Positions 25,781 to 33,714 of a stretch of 38,438 bases of DNA are shown piece by piece. The stretch comes from Verrucomicrobiota bacterium (GTDB taxonomy: Bacteria; Verrucomicrobiota; Verrucomicrobiia; Limisphaerales; UBA1412). How positions within the stretch are numbered: position 1 is the stretch's first letter; each line of letters starts with the position of its first letter. The notes under the pieces were generated by a model, which worked only from the letters and a program-made list of their open reading frames with translations, made no database searches and had not been told where the DNA came from. The DNA lies in the NCBI GenBank assembly GCA_016283885.1, contig JAEENR010000223.1, positions 1 to 38,438 of the forward strand. The letters are read 5' to 3'. A program made the position numbers and the translations under genes.

Positions 25781-27151
25781 GTGGCTTCGCTTGCCTTGGA
25801 AATAGAAGTGCAAAAGTTCAAAGAGTTGTTTGAACGTGTTCAGTCACTGACGCTGGATTTTGAGGAAATGCGTCAGCGGGTTCGTGTTGTCGAACGTCAT
25901 ATTCTTTTGCCGATCAAACTGTTGGCCGCTCCATTCGTGATGTGGGCCGCTCTGTCCCACCTGTGGAAAGCGGAGGTGGTTTCCCACTGGGATGCCACCA
26001 TGCACGCGATCTATCTGTTCTTTCTGGCCTATTTCATGATCTCAGTGGCCTGGGCGATATTGATCTGGGGCATGAATGACCTGAAACAGTGGCAGCTGAC
26101 CACAGTGGTTTTCGCGGGGATTGTGACGGATATTTTCTTTCTGTCCGGATTGATGGTCGCGTCCAAAGGATTCGACAGTCCGATCTTCTGGCTGTTTGCC
26201 TTGTGGATCGTCCACAGCGTGGCCTGTTTGCCCAGCTTTGCTCATCAGCTGAGTGCAAACACGATCATTTTCATCGTGTATGTGGCGGCAGGTATATTGG
26301 AGAACTGGGCGGTTTCAGCAGATGGTTTTGAACGGGAAGATTTTGTGGAATCTGTAGTACTGCGTATCTTTTTCCTGATCATGCTTTCTGCCTGCAGTAT
26401 GGGGATGCATCTGGTGCTTGTGCGCCAGAAACAGGTCAGGGAAGAGGCTCAAGAGTTCCTGCTGCGCCAGGAACAGATCCGCGCCAATGGCCGGCTGGCG
26501 GCGGAGATCGCCCACCAGCTCAAGAATCCACTGGGCATCATCAATAACGTTGTTTATATCATCCAGAGAAAAGTGGAACGAGGCAAGACGGATATACAGG
26601 GACAAATCCAGATCATCCGTGAGGAGATAGACCGTTCTGACCGTATTATCACCGATTTGATGGGATATGCCAAACTGGCCGAAGGCAACCTGGAGCGGCT
26701 GGACATTAATAATGAGCTGGACTGGGCGGCCTCACAGGTCTTTCCCAAAGGTTCGCAATTCGGCATCCAGATCATTCGCGAGTATGCGCAGGGCCTGCCT
26801 AACATCCTGATGCAAAGGAGTCATCTGTCCGAGGTGCTGATGAATCTGCTCTCGAATGCGCGGGATATCCTGGTGGACCGGGGGCAGATCGCTTTACGGA
26901 CCCGATTTGGTCAGAATTATGCCGTGATCGTGGAAGTGGCGGATAACGGTCCCGGTATGGAACCGGATATCCTGCCGCAGATATGGACACCCTATTTCAC
27001 GACCAAGAAAAAAGGGACAGGTCTGGGACTGGCTATCGTCAAGCATAATGTGGAGATGTACGGCGGCCATATCGAGGTTTATTCAGAGCCGGGGAAGGGA
27101 ACTTGTTTCACCATTGAACTTCCGGCTCGTTCATTTTTGAAATTAAGTTAA
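25781..27151 (+). CDS. membrane sensor histidine kinase with six N-terminal TM helices
   Basis: Two-component sensor kinase. Residues 1-40 are a charged coiled-coil-like stretch, followed by six predicted TM helices (about 43-62, 72-97, 105-127, 133-152, 158-176, 190-214) with short loops and no large external domain. The DHp helix has the phospho-acceptor His245 in AAEIAHQLKNPLG. The catalytic domain shows the N box LMNLLSNARDIL, G1 DNGPGM, F box YFTTKKKGTGLGLA and the G2 segment. A GTG is the best start at hand; TTG at 25796 or GTG at 25808 are also possible. It lies 14 nt behind the SUMF1 gene and 22 nt before its probable partner. The membrane-embedded input recalls sensors of membrane state or redox, but the stimulus is unknown. 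Confidence 0.9.
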   Translation: MASLALEIEVQKFKELFERVQSLTLDFEEMRQRVRVVERHILLPIKLLAAPFVMWAALSHLWKAEVVSHWDATMHAIYLFFLAYFMISVAWAILIWGMNDLKQWQLTTVVFAGIVTDIFFLSGLMVASKGFDSPIFWLFALWIVHSVACLPSFAHQLSANTIIFIVYVAAGILENWAVSADGFEREDFVESVVLRIFFLIMLSACSMGMHLVLVRQKQVREEAQEFLLRQEQIRANGRLAAEIAHQLKNPLGIINNVVYIIQRKVERGKTDIQGQIQIIREEIDRSDRIITDLMGYAKLAEGNLERLDINNELDWAASQVFPKGSQFGIQIIREYAQGLPNILMQRSHLSEVLMNLLSNARDILVDRGQIALRTRFGQNYAVIVEVADNGPGMEPDILPQIWTPYFTTKKKGTGLGLAIVKHNVEMYGGHIEVYSEPGKGTCFTIELPARSFLKLS

Positions 27152-27173
27152 AATAGCGCGGGGAGTGTGTACG

Positions 27174-28574
27174 ATGAAAAAGACATTGCCACCTTTAATG
27201 ATCGTTGATGATGAGAGAAACATGCGGCTTTCTCTGCAGACGGTATTATCTGATGAGGGATACGAAGTCATCGCGGAGGATTCTGCTGAGAATGCTTATA
27301 AGACTTTGGAATCGAAAGAGGTCTTTATCATCATCACGGATGCCCGGCTGGGCGGGATGAGTGGATATGAGTTCCTGAAGAAGGTCAAAGAGCGCTGGAA
27401 GGATATCCCGGTGGTAATGATCACGGGTTATGCTACACCGAAGCTGGCTGTGGATGCGATCAAGTCCGGTGCGATCGACTATCTGGCCAAGCCCTTCGCA
27501 CCGGAGGAGTTGATCCACTGCGTGAAGCGCTGTGCCGATCTCTATCAGTTGGTGGAGGAGAACCGTACTCTGAAAGTGGCGGCTACCGAGCAGTTCTCGT
27601 TGGACGGCATTATCGGCAATGATCCTTCCATGCAGTCGCTCAAGGAGCTGATCCAGACTGTGGCACCTACGGATGCTACAGTCCTGATCCTGGGTGAAAG
27701 CGGTACAGGTAAGGAGCTGATTGCCGGGGCGATTCATCATCTGAGCCGCCGTCAGACATCCAATTATGTGCGCATCAACTGCGCCGCAATTCCGGAGGCG
27801 TTGCTGGAAAGCGAGTTGTTCGGCCACGAAAAGGGATCCTTTACCGGAGCGCTCAAGCGCAAGATAGGTCGTGTGGAGGAAGCCGATGGCGGTACGATCT
27901 TTCTGGATGAAATTGGCGATATGAGCCGGCCTCTTCAGGCTAAACTGCTTCGTTTTCTGGAGGATGGAAGTTTTACACGAGTGGGTGGTAATGAGGAATT
28001 GAAAGTGGATGTGCGTCTGGTGGCTGCTACAAACCGTGATGTGATCGAGTTGATACATCAGGGCAGTTTCCGCGAGGATCTGTTCCACCGTCTGAATGTG
28101 GTACAGTTCCGTCCGCCGCCGCTGAGAGAGCGTGGAGGTGATGTTATCTTATTGGCTGAGTTCTTCTTGAAACAGTTTTCATCCAATCTGGGCAAGTCCA
28201 TCAAGGGGTTTACCAAAGCCGCTGAAGAGAAGCTGACCCGTCACCATTGGCCTGGGAATGTGCGTGAACTGCGCAACGCGGTGGAACGCGCGGTCATTTT
28301 GGAACGAGGTGACCAGATCAGCCCGGAGAATTTGCCCAGTTTCCAGATCGAAAGCCGTCTGCGCAAGGATTCCAATGCTTACGAATCCTTCAATTCGTAT
28401 GAAGAAATACTTGAAGATTGCGAACGGAATATGCTATTAACTACCCTCGAGCTGTGTGATTACAGTCTTGCGCGCGCTGCAGAGCGTTTGAAGATCACAG
28501 AGGCACTTCTCAAGAAGAAAGCCCAAAAGCTCAATTTAATTATAGGTTCCGTTCCCGGCAGGGCAGGACGCTAG
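27174..28574 (+). CDS. NtrC-family sigma-54-dependent response regulator
   Basis: Transcription activator of 466 residues. Receiver domain at 6-122 with acidic pocket D12-D13, phospho-acceptor Asp56 ([10 protein letters not shown]) and Lys in LAKPF. AAA+ domain with Walker A GESGTGKE, the sigma-54 contact loop as GSFTGA (Ser replaces the usual Ala of GAFTGA), Walker [13 protein letters not shown] and the R-finger segment. A Fis-type HTH lies at the C-terminus ([22 protein letters not shown]). The ATG at 27174 is chosen because GGGGAG lies 8 nt upstream, one of the few good Shine-Dalgarno sites in the window; a GTG at 27165 is less likely. Partner of the upstream kinase. Targets would carry -24/-12 promoters. 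Confidence 0.95.
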   Translation: MKKTLPPLMIVDDERNMRLSLQTVLSDEGYEVIAEDSAENAYKTLESKEVFIIITDARLGGMSGYEFLKKVKERWKDIPVVMITGYATPKLAVDAIKSGAIDYLAKPFAPEELIHCVKRCADLYQLVEENRTLKVAATEQFSLDGIIGNDPSMQSLKELIQTVAPTDATVLILGESGTGKELIAGAIHHLSRRQTSNYVRINCAAIPEALLESELFGHEKGSFTGALKRKIGRVEEADGGTIFLDEIGDMSRPLQAKLLRFLEDGSFTRVGGNEELKVDVRLVAATNRDVIELIHQGSFREDLFHRLNVVQFRPPPLRERGGDVILLAEFFLKQFSSNLGKSIKGFTKAAEEKLTRHHWPGNVRELRNAVERAVILERGDQISPENLPSFQIESRLRKDSNAYESFNSYEEILEDCERNMLLTTLELCDYSLARAAERLKITEALLKKKAQKLNLIIGSVPGRAGR

Positions 28575-28602
28575 TTTTTCGACTGCAGGGATTAATTAAA
28601 AA

Positions 28603-29109
28603 ATGTTTGCTTTTATTGTTTCTGTTTTAGCCCAATTTGATGGGATAACGTCTGTTGAATCGGATGCGGTCAGCACCTCGTATAAATTCAATGTGGAGAC
28701 GCTGTGCGGTGTGCTGATTTTGCTGATACTGGGTATTGGACTTGGTATATGGATCGCTTTCAAGAATATCCAGCATAAGAAGAAGCGCCATCATCACCAC
28801 CATCATCACCATCATTCCTCCTCTTCTGAAAAGAAGGAGTCTGAAAAGAAGGAGGACTCTTCCGATTCTTCTGATTCCTCCGAAAAGGAGGAAAGCGATG
28901 ATTCCGACTCCAAATCAGAATCTTCTGATGATGAGGAAGACGATGAGGAAAAAGAGAAGCACCACAGCGGACATCACCGCAAACGCCGCCGCCGCAGGGA
29001 ACATCGTCCGCGTGGCAAGACCTTAGCTGAAAGTGGTGGACTGCCTCCGGTGCGTCCGCCGGGAGTCCCACCGCCGGCAGTCATCAAACGTGATGACGAG
29101 TATAGGTAA
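28603..29109 (+). CDS. His-rich, Ser/Asp/Glu-rich single-pass membrane protein, function unknown
   Basis: 168 residues. A short N-terminal part is followed by one TM helix at about 33-52 (VETLCGVLILLILGIGLGIWIAF), then a run of nine histidines at 63-71. Next come Ser/Glu/Lys/Asp low-complexity blocks (about 72-125), a second His cluster with five arginines (HHSGHHRKRRRRREHR), and a Pro-rich end (PPVRPPGVPPP). The topology suggests an acidic, metal-binding tail on one side of the membrane; the His run may bind Zn, Ni or Cu, but this is inference. Codon use does not look foreign. It lies between the sigma-54 regulator and the hpnD-like gene with 28 and 5 nt gaps, so it belongs to the same operon. 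No family recognised. Confidence 0.75.
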   Translation: MFAFIVSVLAQFDGITSVESDAVSTSYKFNVETLCGVLILLILGIGLGIWIAFKNIQHKKKRHHHHHHHHHSSSSEKKESEKKEDSSDSSDSSEKEESDDSDSKSESSDDEEDDEEKEKHHSGHHRKRRRRREHRPRGKTLAESGGLPPVRPPGVPPPAVIKRDDEYR

Positions 29110-29114
29110 AAACG

Positions 29115-29990
29115 GTGCAGATCCAGTCATCCAGTCAAGAGATCACTAAAAAGAGCGCCTCCAATCTCGCTCTGGCTTTCATATTGCTGCCCAAGGAGAA
29201 ACGGAACGCGATGGTTTCACTTTACGCGTTCTGCCGCATGGTGGATGACATTGCCGATGAAGAGACTTCTCCCGTGGAAACACGTCGTGCGGAGCTGAGC
29301 CGTTGGAGGGAAGGTCTGCGGAAGATCTGCGATGGAGGATCTTCGGATATCCCTGTGCTGGAAGAATTCGCACCGGTCATCCGTCAGTACGGCATTCCTT
29401 ATGAGCTGATGAACGAACTGATCCTGGGCGTGGAAATGGATCTGGACAAGGCTGAGTACCGCACTTGGGAGGAGCTGGATCTTTACTGTTACCGGGTGGC
29501 TTCTGTTGTCGGATTGATGAGTCTGAAGATCTTTGGCTATACCCGGTCGGAAACAGAGGAATACGCCCTGGCCTTGGGGCGTGCTTTGCAGTACACCAAT
29601 ATCCTGCGTGATGTGAAGACGGATCGCGAAAAGGGTCGCATCTATCTGCCCTCTGAGGAATTTCAAAAGTTCGGAGTTACCCGTCAGAATATTCTGGACT
29701 GTCGCTACACGGAGAATTACCGCCAATTTGCCGAACACTACAAAGAACGCACGGTCGGCTATTACCAGAAGGCTTTGCAAGTCCTGCCGCCGGAGGATCG
29801 TCCTAATATGATCGCGGCTGAATTGATGGGAGCCGTTTACTGGCAGCTGCTGCGCAAGCTGATCCATTCTGATTATAACGTTTTTGCCCACAAACCGGTG
29901 CGTCTGAGCAAAGGGGAGAAGATCTGCCGCATCCTGCTCACCTGGATCAAGTTCAAACTAGGCAGCAAATCCCCCAATTACGGAGTCTGA
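29115..29990 (+). CDS. hpnD: HpnD-like squalene/phytoene synthase family protein
   Basis: Isoprenoid head-to-head synthase of 291 residues, best matched to HpnD, which makes presqualene diphosphate and then hydroxysqualene in the HpnC-HpnD-HpnE route to squalene. The two Mg-binding motifs are DDIAD (D44, D45, D48) and the second D166-x3-D170 in ILRDVKTDREKGRIYLP. Start is a GTG at 29115, 5 nt after the previous stop. HpnC and phytoene synthase share the fold, so HpnD rather than HpnC or CrtB is inferred from the motif context and the HpnK-like neighbour. hpnC, hpnE and shc are not in the window. Confidence 0.85.
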   Translation: MQIQSSSQEITKKSASNLALAFILLPKEKRNAMVSLYAFCRMVDDIADEETSPVETRRAELSRWREGLRKICDGGSSDIPVLEEFAPVIRQYGIPYELMNELILGVEMDLDKAEYRTWEELDLYCYRVASVVGLMSLKIFGYTRSETEEYALALGRALQYTNILRDVKTDREKGRIYLPSEEFQKFGVTRQNILDCRYTENYRQFAEHYKERTVGYYQKALQVLPPEDRPNMIAAELMGAVYWQLLRKLIHSDYNVFAHKPVRLSKGEKICRILLTWIKFKLGSKSPNYGV

Positions 29991-30006
29991 CCTCTTCGTC
30001 TGTCTT

Positions 30007-30822
30007 ATGCGATTGATCATTAACGCTGATGATTTTGGCAGGGATCCCGGTGCCAACGAAGCTATTGCCGACGCGCATGACCGTGGCATCCTGACCACGA
30101 CCAGCCTGATGGTCAATGAACCTTCCGCGGCCGCTGCTGTGGAACTGGCTCGCCAGCGTCCCCGTCTGGGAGTGGGAATCCATCTGACACTTGTTTTTGG
30201 TCATGGTGGTTTGTCTCATGCACAAGTTCCACATCTGGTGGATGAACAGGGAAAACTTTCTTACAACGCACCTGCGGCAGGGATGCGCTATTTCTTTCAC
30301 CGTGCGGCTCGCGAAGAACTGCGGGTTGAGATTGCCGAGCAATTCCGCCGTTTTCGCGAGACTGGTCTGCCTCTGGATCATGTGAACGGTCATCTGCATC
30401 TGCATCTGCATCCCGTGGTAGCGGATATCCTGTTGGAGCATGCGAGGGAGTGGGGGATCCACGGATTCCGCTGGAGCCGGGATCTTTTCTGGTTTAGCTG
30501 GAAGCTGGGACGGGGACCACTGTTCTACAGGGTCAGCCATGCTGTTATCTTCAACTTGCTGAGTCTGAGAGTCAAAAAACGTCTGGAACGTCTGGGAATC
30601 AGGCATACGCGGCGGGTTTTCGGTCTGATGCAGACTTCCCATGTGGAGGAACCCTACCTGCTGAAACTGCTGGATCATCTGCCGTCGGGTGACTCTGAAG
30701 TCTATTCCCATCCTTCCACGGAACCGAAATATCAGGCTGAATACCAGGCATTGATCGCACCCGAAGTTATCCGCAAGCTCAAAAATAGTTCCATCACACC
30801 CATCCGCTACAGTGATCTATAG
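30007..30822 (+). CDS. hpnK: YdjC/ChbG-like carbohydrate deacetylase, HpnK type
   Basis: 271 residues of the YdjC/ChbG metal-dependent deacetylase family. Metal ligands: Asp pair in INADDFG (residues 5-11), His59 in GVGIHLTL and the HVNGHLHLH cluster. The fold is a deformed TIM barrel. In hopanoid gene clusters this family is named HpnK, and it follows an HpnD-like gene here by 16 nt, so the pair probably acts in a hopanoid or glycolipid pathway; plain ChbG-type deacetylation of an acetylated sugar remains possible. Last gene of the six-gene operon. No clear terminator follows, and no Shine-Dalgarno precedes the ATG. Confidence 0.88.
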   Translation: MRLIINADDFGRDPGANEAIADAHDRGILTTTSLMVNEPSAAAAVELARQRPRLGVGIHLTLVFGHGGLSHAQVPHLVDEQGKLSYNAPAAGMRYFFHRAAREELRVEIAEQFRRFRETGLPLDHVNGHLHLHLHPVVADILLEHAREWGIHGFRWSRDLFWFSWKLGRGPLFYRVSHAVIFNLLSLRVKKRLERLGIRHTRRVFGLMQTSHVEEPYLLKLLDHLPSGDSEVYSHPSTEPKYQAEYQALIAPEVIRKLKNSSITPIRYSDL

Positions 30823-30894
30823 GCTGTTCCGCGGCCTGAACATTGCGAGAAACAAAGAATTTTGCGGAGAAAACCGATTTTTCTTCCTTATTAC

Positions 30895-30923
30895 TTGACT
30901 TGAAATCCCCGGATATGAGATGA
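30895..30923 (+). promoter_or_regulatory. candidate tRNA-Ser promoter
   Basis: TTGACT (30895-30900), 17-nt spacer, weak AGATGA -10 (30918-30923), then a GC-rich stretch, 47 nt before the tRNA. Confidence 0.35.
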
Positions 30924-30969
30924 TGCGCGTCACGGGTGCGGCTCCCTGACTTAGAGCCGAAGCTCTGGT

Positions 30970-31061
30970 GGAGAGGTGGCCGAGTGGCTGAAGGCGGCGG
31001 TTTGCTAAACCGTTGTACGGGTAACACCGTACCGGGGGTTCGAATCCCCCCTTCTCCGCCA
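30970..31061 (+). tRNA. tRNA-Ser (anticodon GCU), CCA encoded
   Basis: 92-nt class II tRNA. The acceptor stem GGAGAGG pairs with CTTCTCC (one G:T), followed by G and encoded CCA. The anticodon arm has TTTGCTAAA with GCT at 31004-31006, reading AGC and AGU. A long variable arm (TTGTACGGGTAACACCGTACCG) and the T arm GGGGGTTCGAATCCCCC are clear. Confidence 0.97.
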
Positions 31062-31128
31062 TTTCTTTTTCTTTTTCCATTTACTGATTAGACAGAATTT
31101 GCCCAGAGGTGAGAAATTGTATCTTGTT

Positions 31129-31638
31129 ATGGAGTTAATTGTTAGTTACGAAAAAATATTGTTTTTTATTACCATATTGATACTTCTTTTCTTGCTACCC
31201 ATCGGAGTTCTCATACGGGGCATTATCTGTAAGGGCAGTCGTTGTATTATTATTGGATCCGTATGGCTTTTTGTTTCTCTGGCTCTTGTTGCAGTTTTTG
31301 TGGATTTGTGTAGCACAAGCAGAGAAAAGATTCTCGATGCGGGAATGGTACCTGATGGCCGGGAATATGTACTGATGCAGCTATGGAATGGCGAACCGTA
31401 TAGAATCAATCTGTATGTAAGGAACTTGGAGGAAAAATGGGTTTTCTACTATGTAGAGCATGAATCTTGGCCTTGGCTGAGTGGCGGACATATAGAGTTT
31501 ACGAACAATATGGCCAGGGTCTTTAAAGGTTCCGAATTGTATCTAGATGTTGAACTTGATTTTTCATCAGATGGAGACAAATGCTATTCATCATCTTTTA
31601 CCGCAGATGATTTGTTTCAACATCTTCGCAAAGAATGA
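31129..31638 (+). CDS. orphan membrane protein of unknown function
   Basis: About 169 residues from the ATG at 31129; TTG starts at 31117 (near a GAGGT) and 31099 are possible in the same frame. Two TM helices: about 7-28 (ILFFITILILLFLLPIGVLI) and 38-58 (CIIIGSVWLFVSLALVAVFV). The rest is a soluble, probably extracytoplasmic domain with many Tyr and Trp residues (WVFYYVEHESWPWLSGG). No family recognised. The AT-rich codon use differs from the neighbours, and the gene sits 68 nt behind a tRNA gene, a common place for acquired DNA. No integrase or duplicated tRNA end was seen, so acquisition is only a suggestion. Confidence 0.7.
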   Translation: MELIVSYEKILFFITILILLFLLPIGVLIRGIICKGSRCIIIGSVWLFVSLALVAVFVDLCSTSREKILDAGMVPDGREYVLMQLWNGEPYRINLYVRNLEEKWVFYYVEHESWPWLSGGHIEFTNNMARVFKGSELYLDVELDFSSDGDKCYSSSFTADDLFQHLRKE

Positions 31639-31693
31639 GCTTGTAAATCAGATATTTTTGGAAATAACTGATCATCTTTTGAAAATAACCTTC

Positions 31694-31721
31694 TGGACAA
31701 TACGTTTATTTTGTGTACAAT
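31694..31721 (+). promoter_or_regulatory. candidate tatA promoter
   Basis: TGGACA (31694-31699), 16-nt spacer, TACAAT (31716-31721). Predicted start near 31728 gives a leader of about 118 nt with a small CGCTA...TAGCG hairpin. Confidence 0.55.
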
Positions 31722-31845
31722 CGGTTTCGCTATGGCGGCTTAGCGATTGAATTCGCTCTGGTACATGCTGTTTAAGTGGTGGTAGGTAGGAAACGGGTGC
31801 ATTGGTTTCGTCTTGGCAATCATTAACTTAATAAAGAAAGTATAG

Positions 31846-32127
31846 ATGAATATGAACGGTTTATTAGCGTTTGTTGTGCCGGGTGGATGGGAACTCGTCC
31901 TGATCGTGATCGTGGTTTTACTGCTCTTCGGAGCAAAGAAGATCCCCGAACTGGCTAAAGGTTTGGGCACGGGTATCAAAGAGTTCAAGAAGGCCACCAA
32001 TGAGATCAACAGTGAAGTGCAGCGTGCGATGGAAGATGAACCTGCCAAAAGCACTCCTTCACAATCAAATCAGCAGTCGGCTTCTTCCACGAAGAATTCC
32101 CAGTCGGATCAGGCACCCAAGGCCTAG
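31846..32127 (+). CDS. tatA: Sec-independent translocase TatA/TatB-type subunit
   Basis: 93-residue TatA/B/E protein. A single N-terminal TM helix ([14 protein letters not shown]) is followed by the hinge [20 protein letters not shown] and an amphipathic helix, then a Ser/Gln-rich tail. The FG hinge pair and the Pro of KIPEL are typical of TatA. TatC is 30 nt downstream. Only one A/B-type gene is present here, so it may serve both roles, as in other minimal TatAC systems. Its clients probably include the exported oxidoreductase at 1577 and the lipoprotein at 35034. Confidence 0.93.
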   Translation: MNMNGLLAFVVPGGWELVLIVIVVLLLFGAKKIPELAKGLGTGIKEFKKATNEINSEVQRAMEDEPAKSTPSQSNQQSASSTKNSQSDQAPKA

Positions 32128-32157
32128 TATTCCTGGAGTTTTTATCCATAGAACACT

Positions 32158-33711
32158 ATGGCTGACGAGCCTGAAGATCCCATTCTGGATTCAGAAGAAG
32201 AGGAAGGCGGGCCGATAAAAGGTTTTCTGGAACACCTGGAGGATCTCCGCTGGGTGTTCCTCAAGAGTTTTACGGCTCTTTTCATCGCGCTGCTGGTCTG
32301 TCTGTTTGGCGCGCCGACGATCATTAGTATTCTGAAAAAACCTCTTGAGGAATCGGGCAGACTGGAAAGTCTCTACGGTTCCAAGGGGGCTTCTATCGCG
32401 GTACGGGTCGGCACGAATACGGTCGGCACTTTCAGACCGGGCACCGCGTATATGCAAGGGCTGGCGGCTCTCAATGTCCCTTCTAATCAAAATGTCACGC
32501 TGGATCTCTATCCCGTGACGCACGGGACGAATCACTATCTGGCCTTTGCCATCAATACCAATGAGGCCGAATTTCCACAGAAAGCGCCTGTCCAGCTGTT
32601 GAACCTGACACCGGCTTCAGGTTTTCTGGTAGCGCTGCAGGTGGCGTTTTACGGTGGTCTGGTATTCGCTTCGCCCTTTATTTTATTCTTTATCGCGCAA
32701 TTTGTTCTGCCGGCTTTGAAGGTGAATGAGCTGCGCTATGTCCGCAAAGCTTTCCTGTTGGGTGTAGGTCTCTTCCTGATGGGGCTTGCTCTTTGTTACT
32801 ATCTGATGCTGCCGATCGCCTTGAGAGCGGCAGTCTGGTTCTCAAATCAGATGGGCTTTGGCGCGTTTCAGTGGACAGCCGATACTTATATCGGTTTTGT
32901 GACGAAATTCATGCTGGCCATGGGCATCGGCTTTGAACTGCCGATCTTCCTGCTGCTGTTCGTCAAGATCGGTCTGATCAACTACAGCACGCTGGCCAAG
33001 AACCGCAAGCTGGTCTTTATCATCATTTTGGTAATAGCAGCTATCCTGACGCCGCCGGATGTGGTTACCCAGATCGCGATGGCTGTTCCCCTCTATATCC
33101 TCTTTGAGATCACGGCGATGATCGCCTGGTTCTGGGAGCGGAAAGAGAAGAAGCTGAAAGAGGCGGAAGAGGCTGCCGAAGCCGCTGAGCTGGAGGCCCG
33201 CCGACAGGAGCGCAACCGCCGTGTGGCGGAAGCTGCCCGCGCGAAGCAGGAAGAGAAATTTGCCCTGGAATCGAATCAAACTCAGACGACCGAAACCGCT
33301 TCGGGTGAAACCTCGGAAACAGATCCGGAAGCGACTTCGGAAACAGAAGAGACTTCGGATGAAGATGCCGATGAATCGGAGAATGAGGCTGAGGACGAAG
33401 AGGAAAAGACCGGGGAAGAGGCTGAGGCAAAGATAGATCCGGCTTTAGCGGAGATGGTGGCTAAAGAACCCTTCCAGCCGGAAGGAGAGCCGAATCCGCC
33501 TTATGTTCCGCCGCTGGAAGAGGATCCCGGTTATCAGCCTTACGCAGAGGCACTGGCACAGTCCTCCGGTTCGGAACCGGAACCGGCAGAGACCGGAACG
33601 GAGACTTCGGATGCCGTTGAAAATGAGATGGTAGAAACGGAGACTCCGGCGGAAGAGGAAGAAAAGTCCCGGTGGACTGATGATGACAGGAACCCCGATA
33701 TCCCTTTATAG
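32158..33711 (+). CDS. tatC: Sec-independent translocase TatC, enlarged
   Basis: TatC signal-peptide receptor of the twin-arginine translocase, 517 residues against about 250 usual. The core is intact: FLEHLEDLRWVFLKS (N-terminal HLEELR-type motif), the conserved Glu equivalent to E. coli E103 at E191 (PALKVNELRYV), TPPDVVTQ (298-305) and six TM helices. Two parts are extra. The loop between TM1 and TM2 (about 61-150) is some 60-70 residues longer than normal. After TM6 (ends near 326) there is a tail of about 190 residues, first Glu/Ala/Arg coiled coil, then Glu/Asp/Ser/Thr-rich and Pro-rich. hisD starts 3 nt downstream. Confidence 0.93.
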   Translation: MADEPEDPILDSEEEEGGPIKGFLEHLEDLRWVFLKSFTALFIALLVCLFGAPTIISILKKPLEESGRLESLYGSKGASIAVRVGTNTVGTFRPGTAYMQGLAALNVPSNQNVTLDLYPVTHGTNHYLAFAINTNEAEFPQKAPVQLLNLTPASGFLVALQVAFYGGLVFASPFILFFIAQFVLPALKVNELRYVRKAFLLGVGLFLMGLALCYYLMLPIALRAAVWFSNQMGFGAFQWTADTYIGFVTKFMLAMGIGFELPIFLLLFVKIGLINYSTLAKNRKLVFIIILVIAAILTPPDVVTQIAMAVPLYILFEITAMIAWFWERKEKKLKEAEEAAEAAELEARRQERNRRVAEAARAKQEEKFALESNQTQTTETASGETSETDPEATSETEETSDEDADESENEAEDEEEKTGEEAEAKIDPALAEMVAKEPFQPEGEPNPPYVPPLEEDPGYQPYAEALAQSSGSEPEPAETGTETSDAVENEMVETETPAEEEEKSRWTDDDRNPDIPL

Positions 33712-33714
33712 ACA

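Noticed and set aside
31062-31845. Genomic island with integrase at the tRNA-Ser gene
   Set aside because: No integrase, transposase or duplicated tRNA end is visible.
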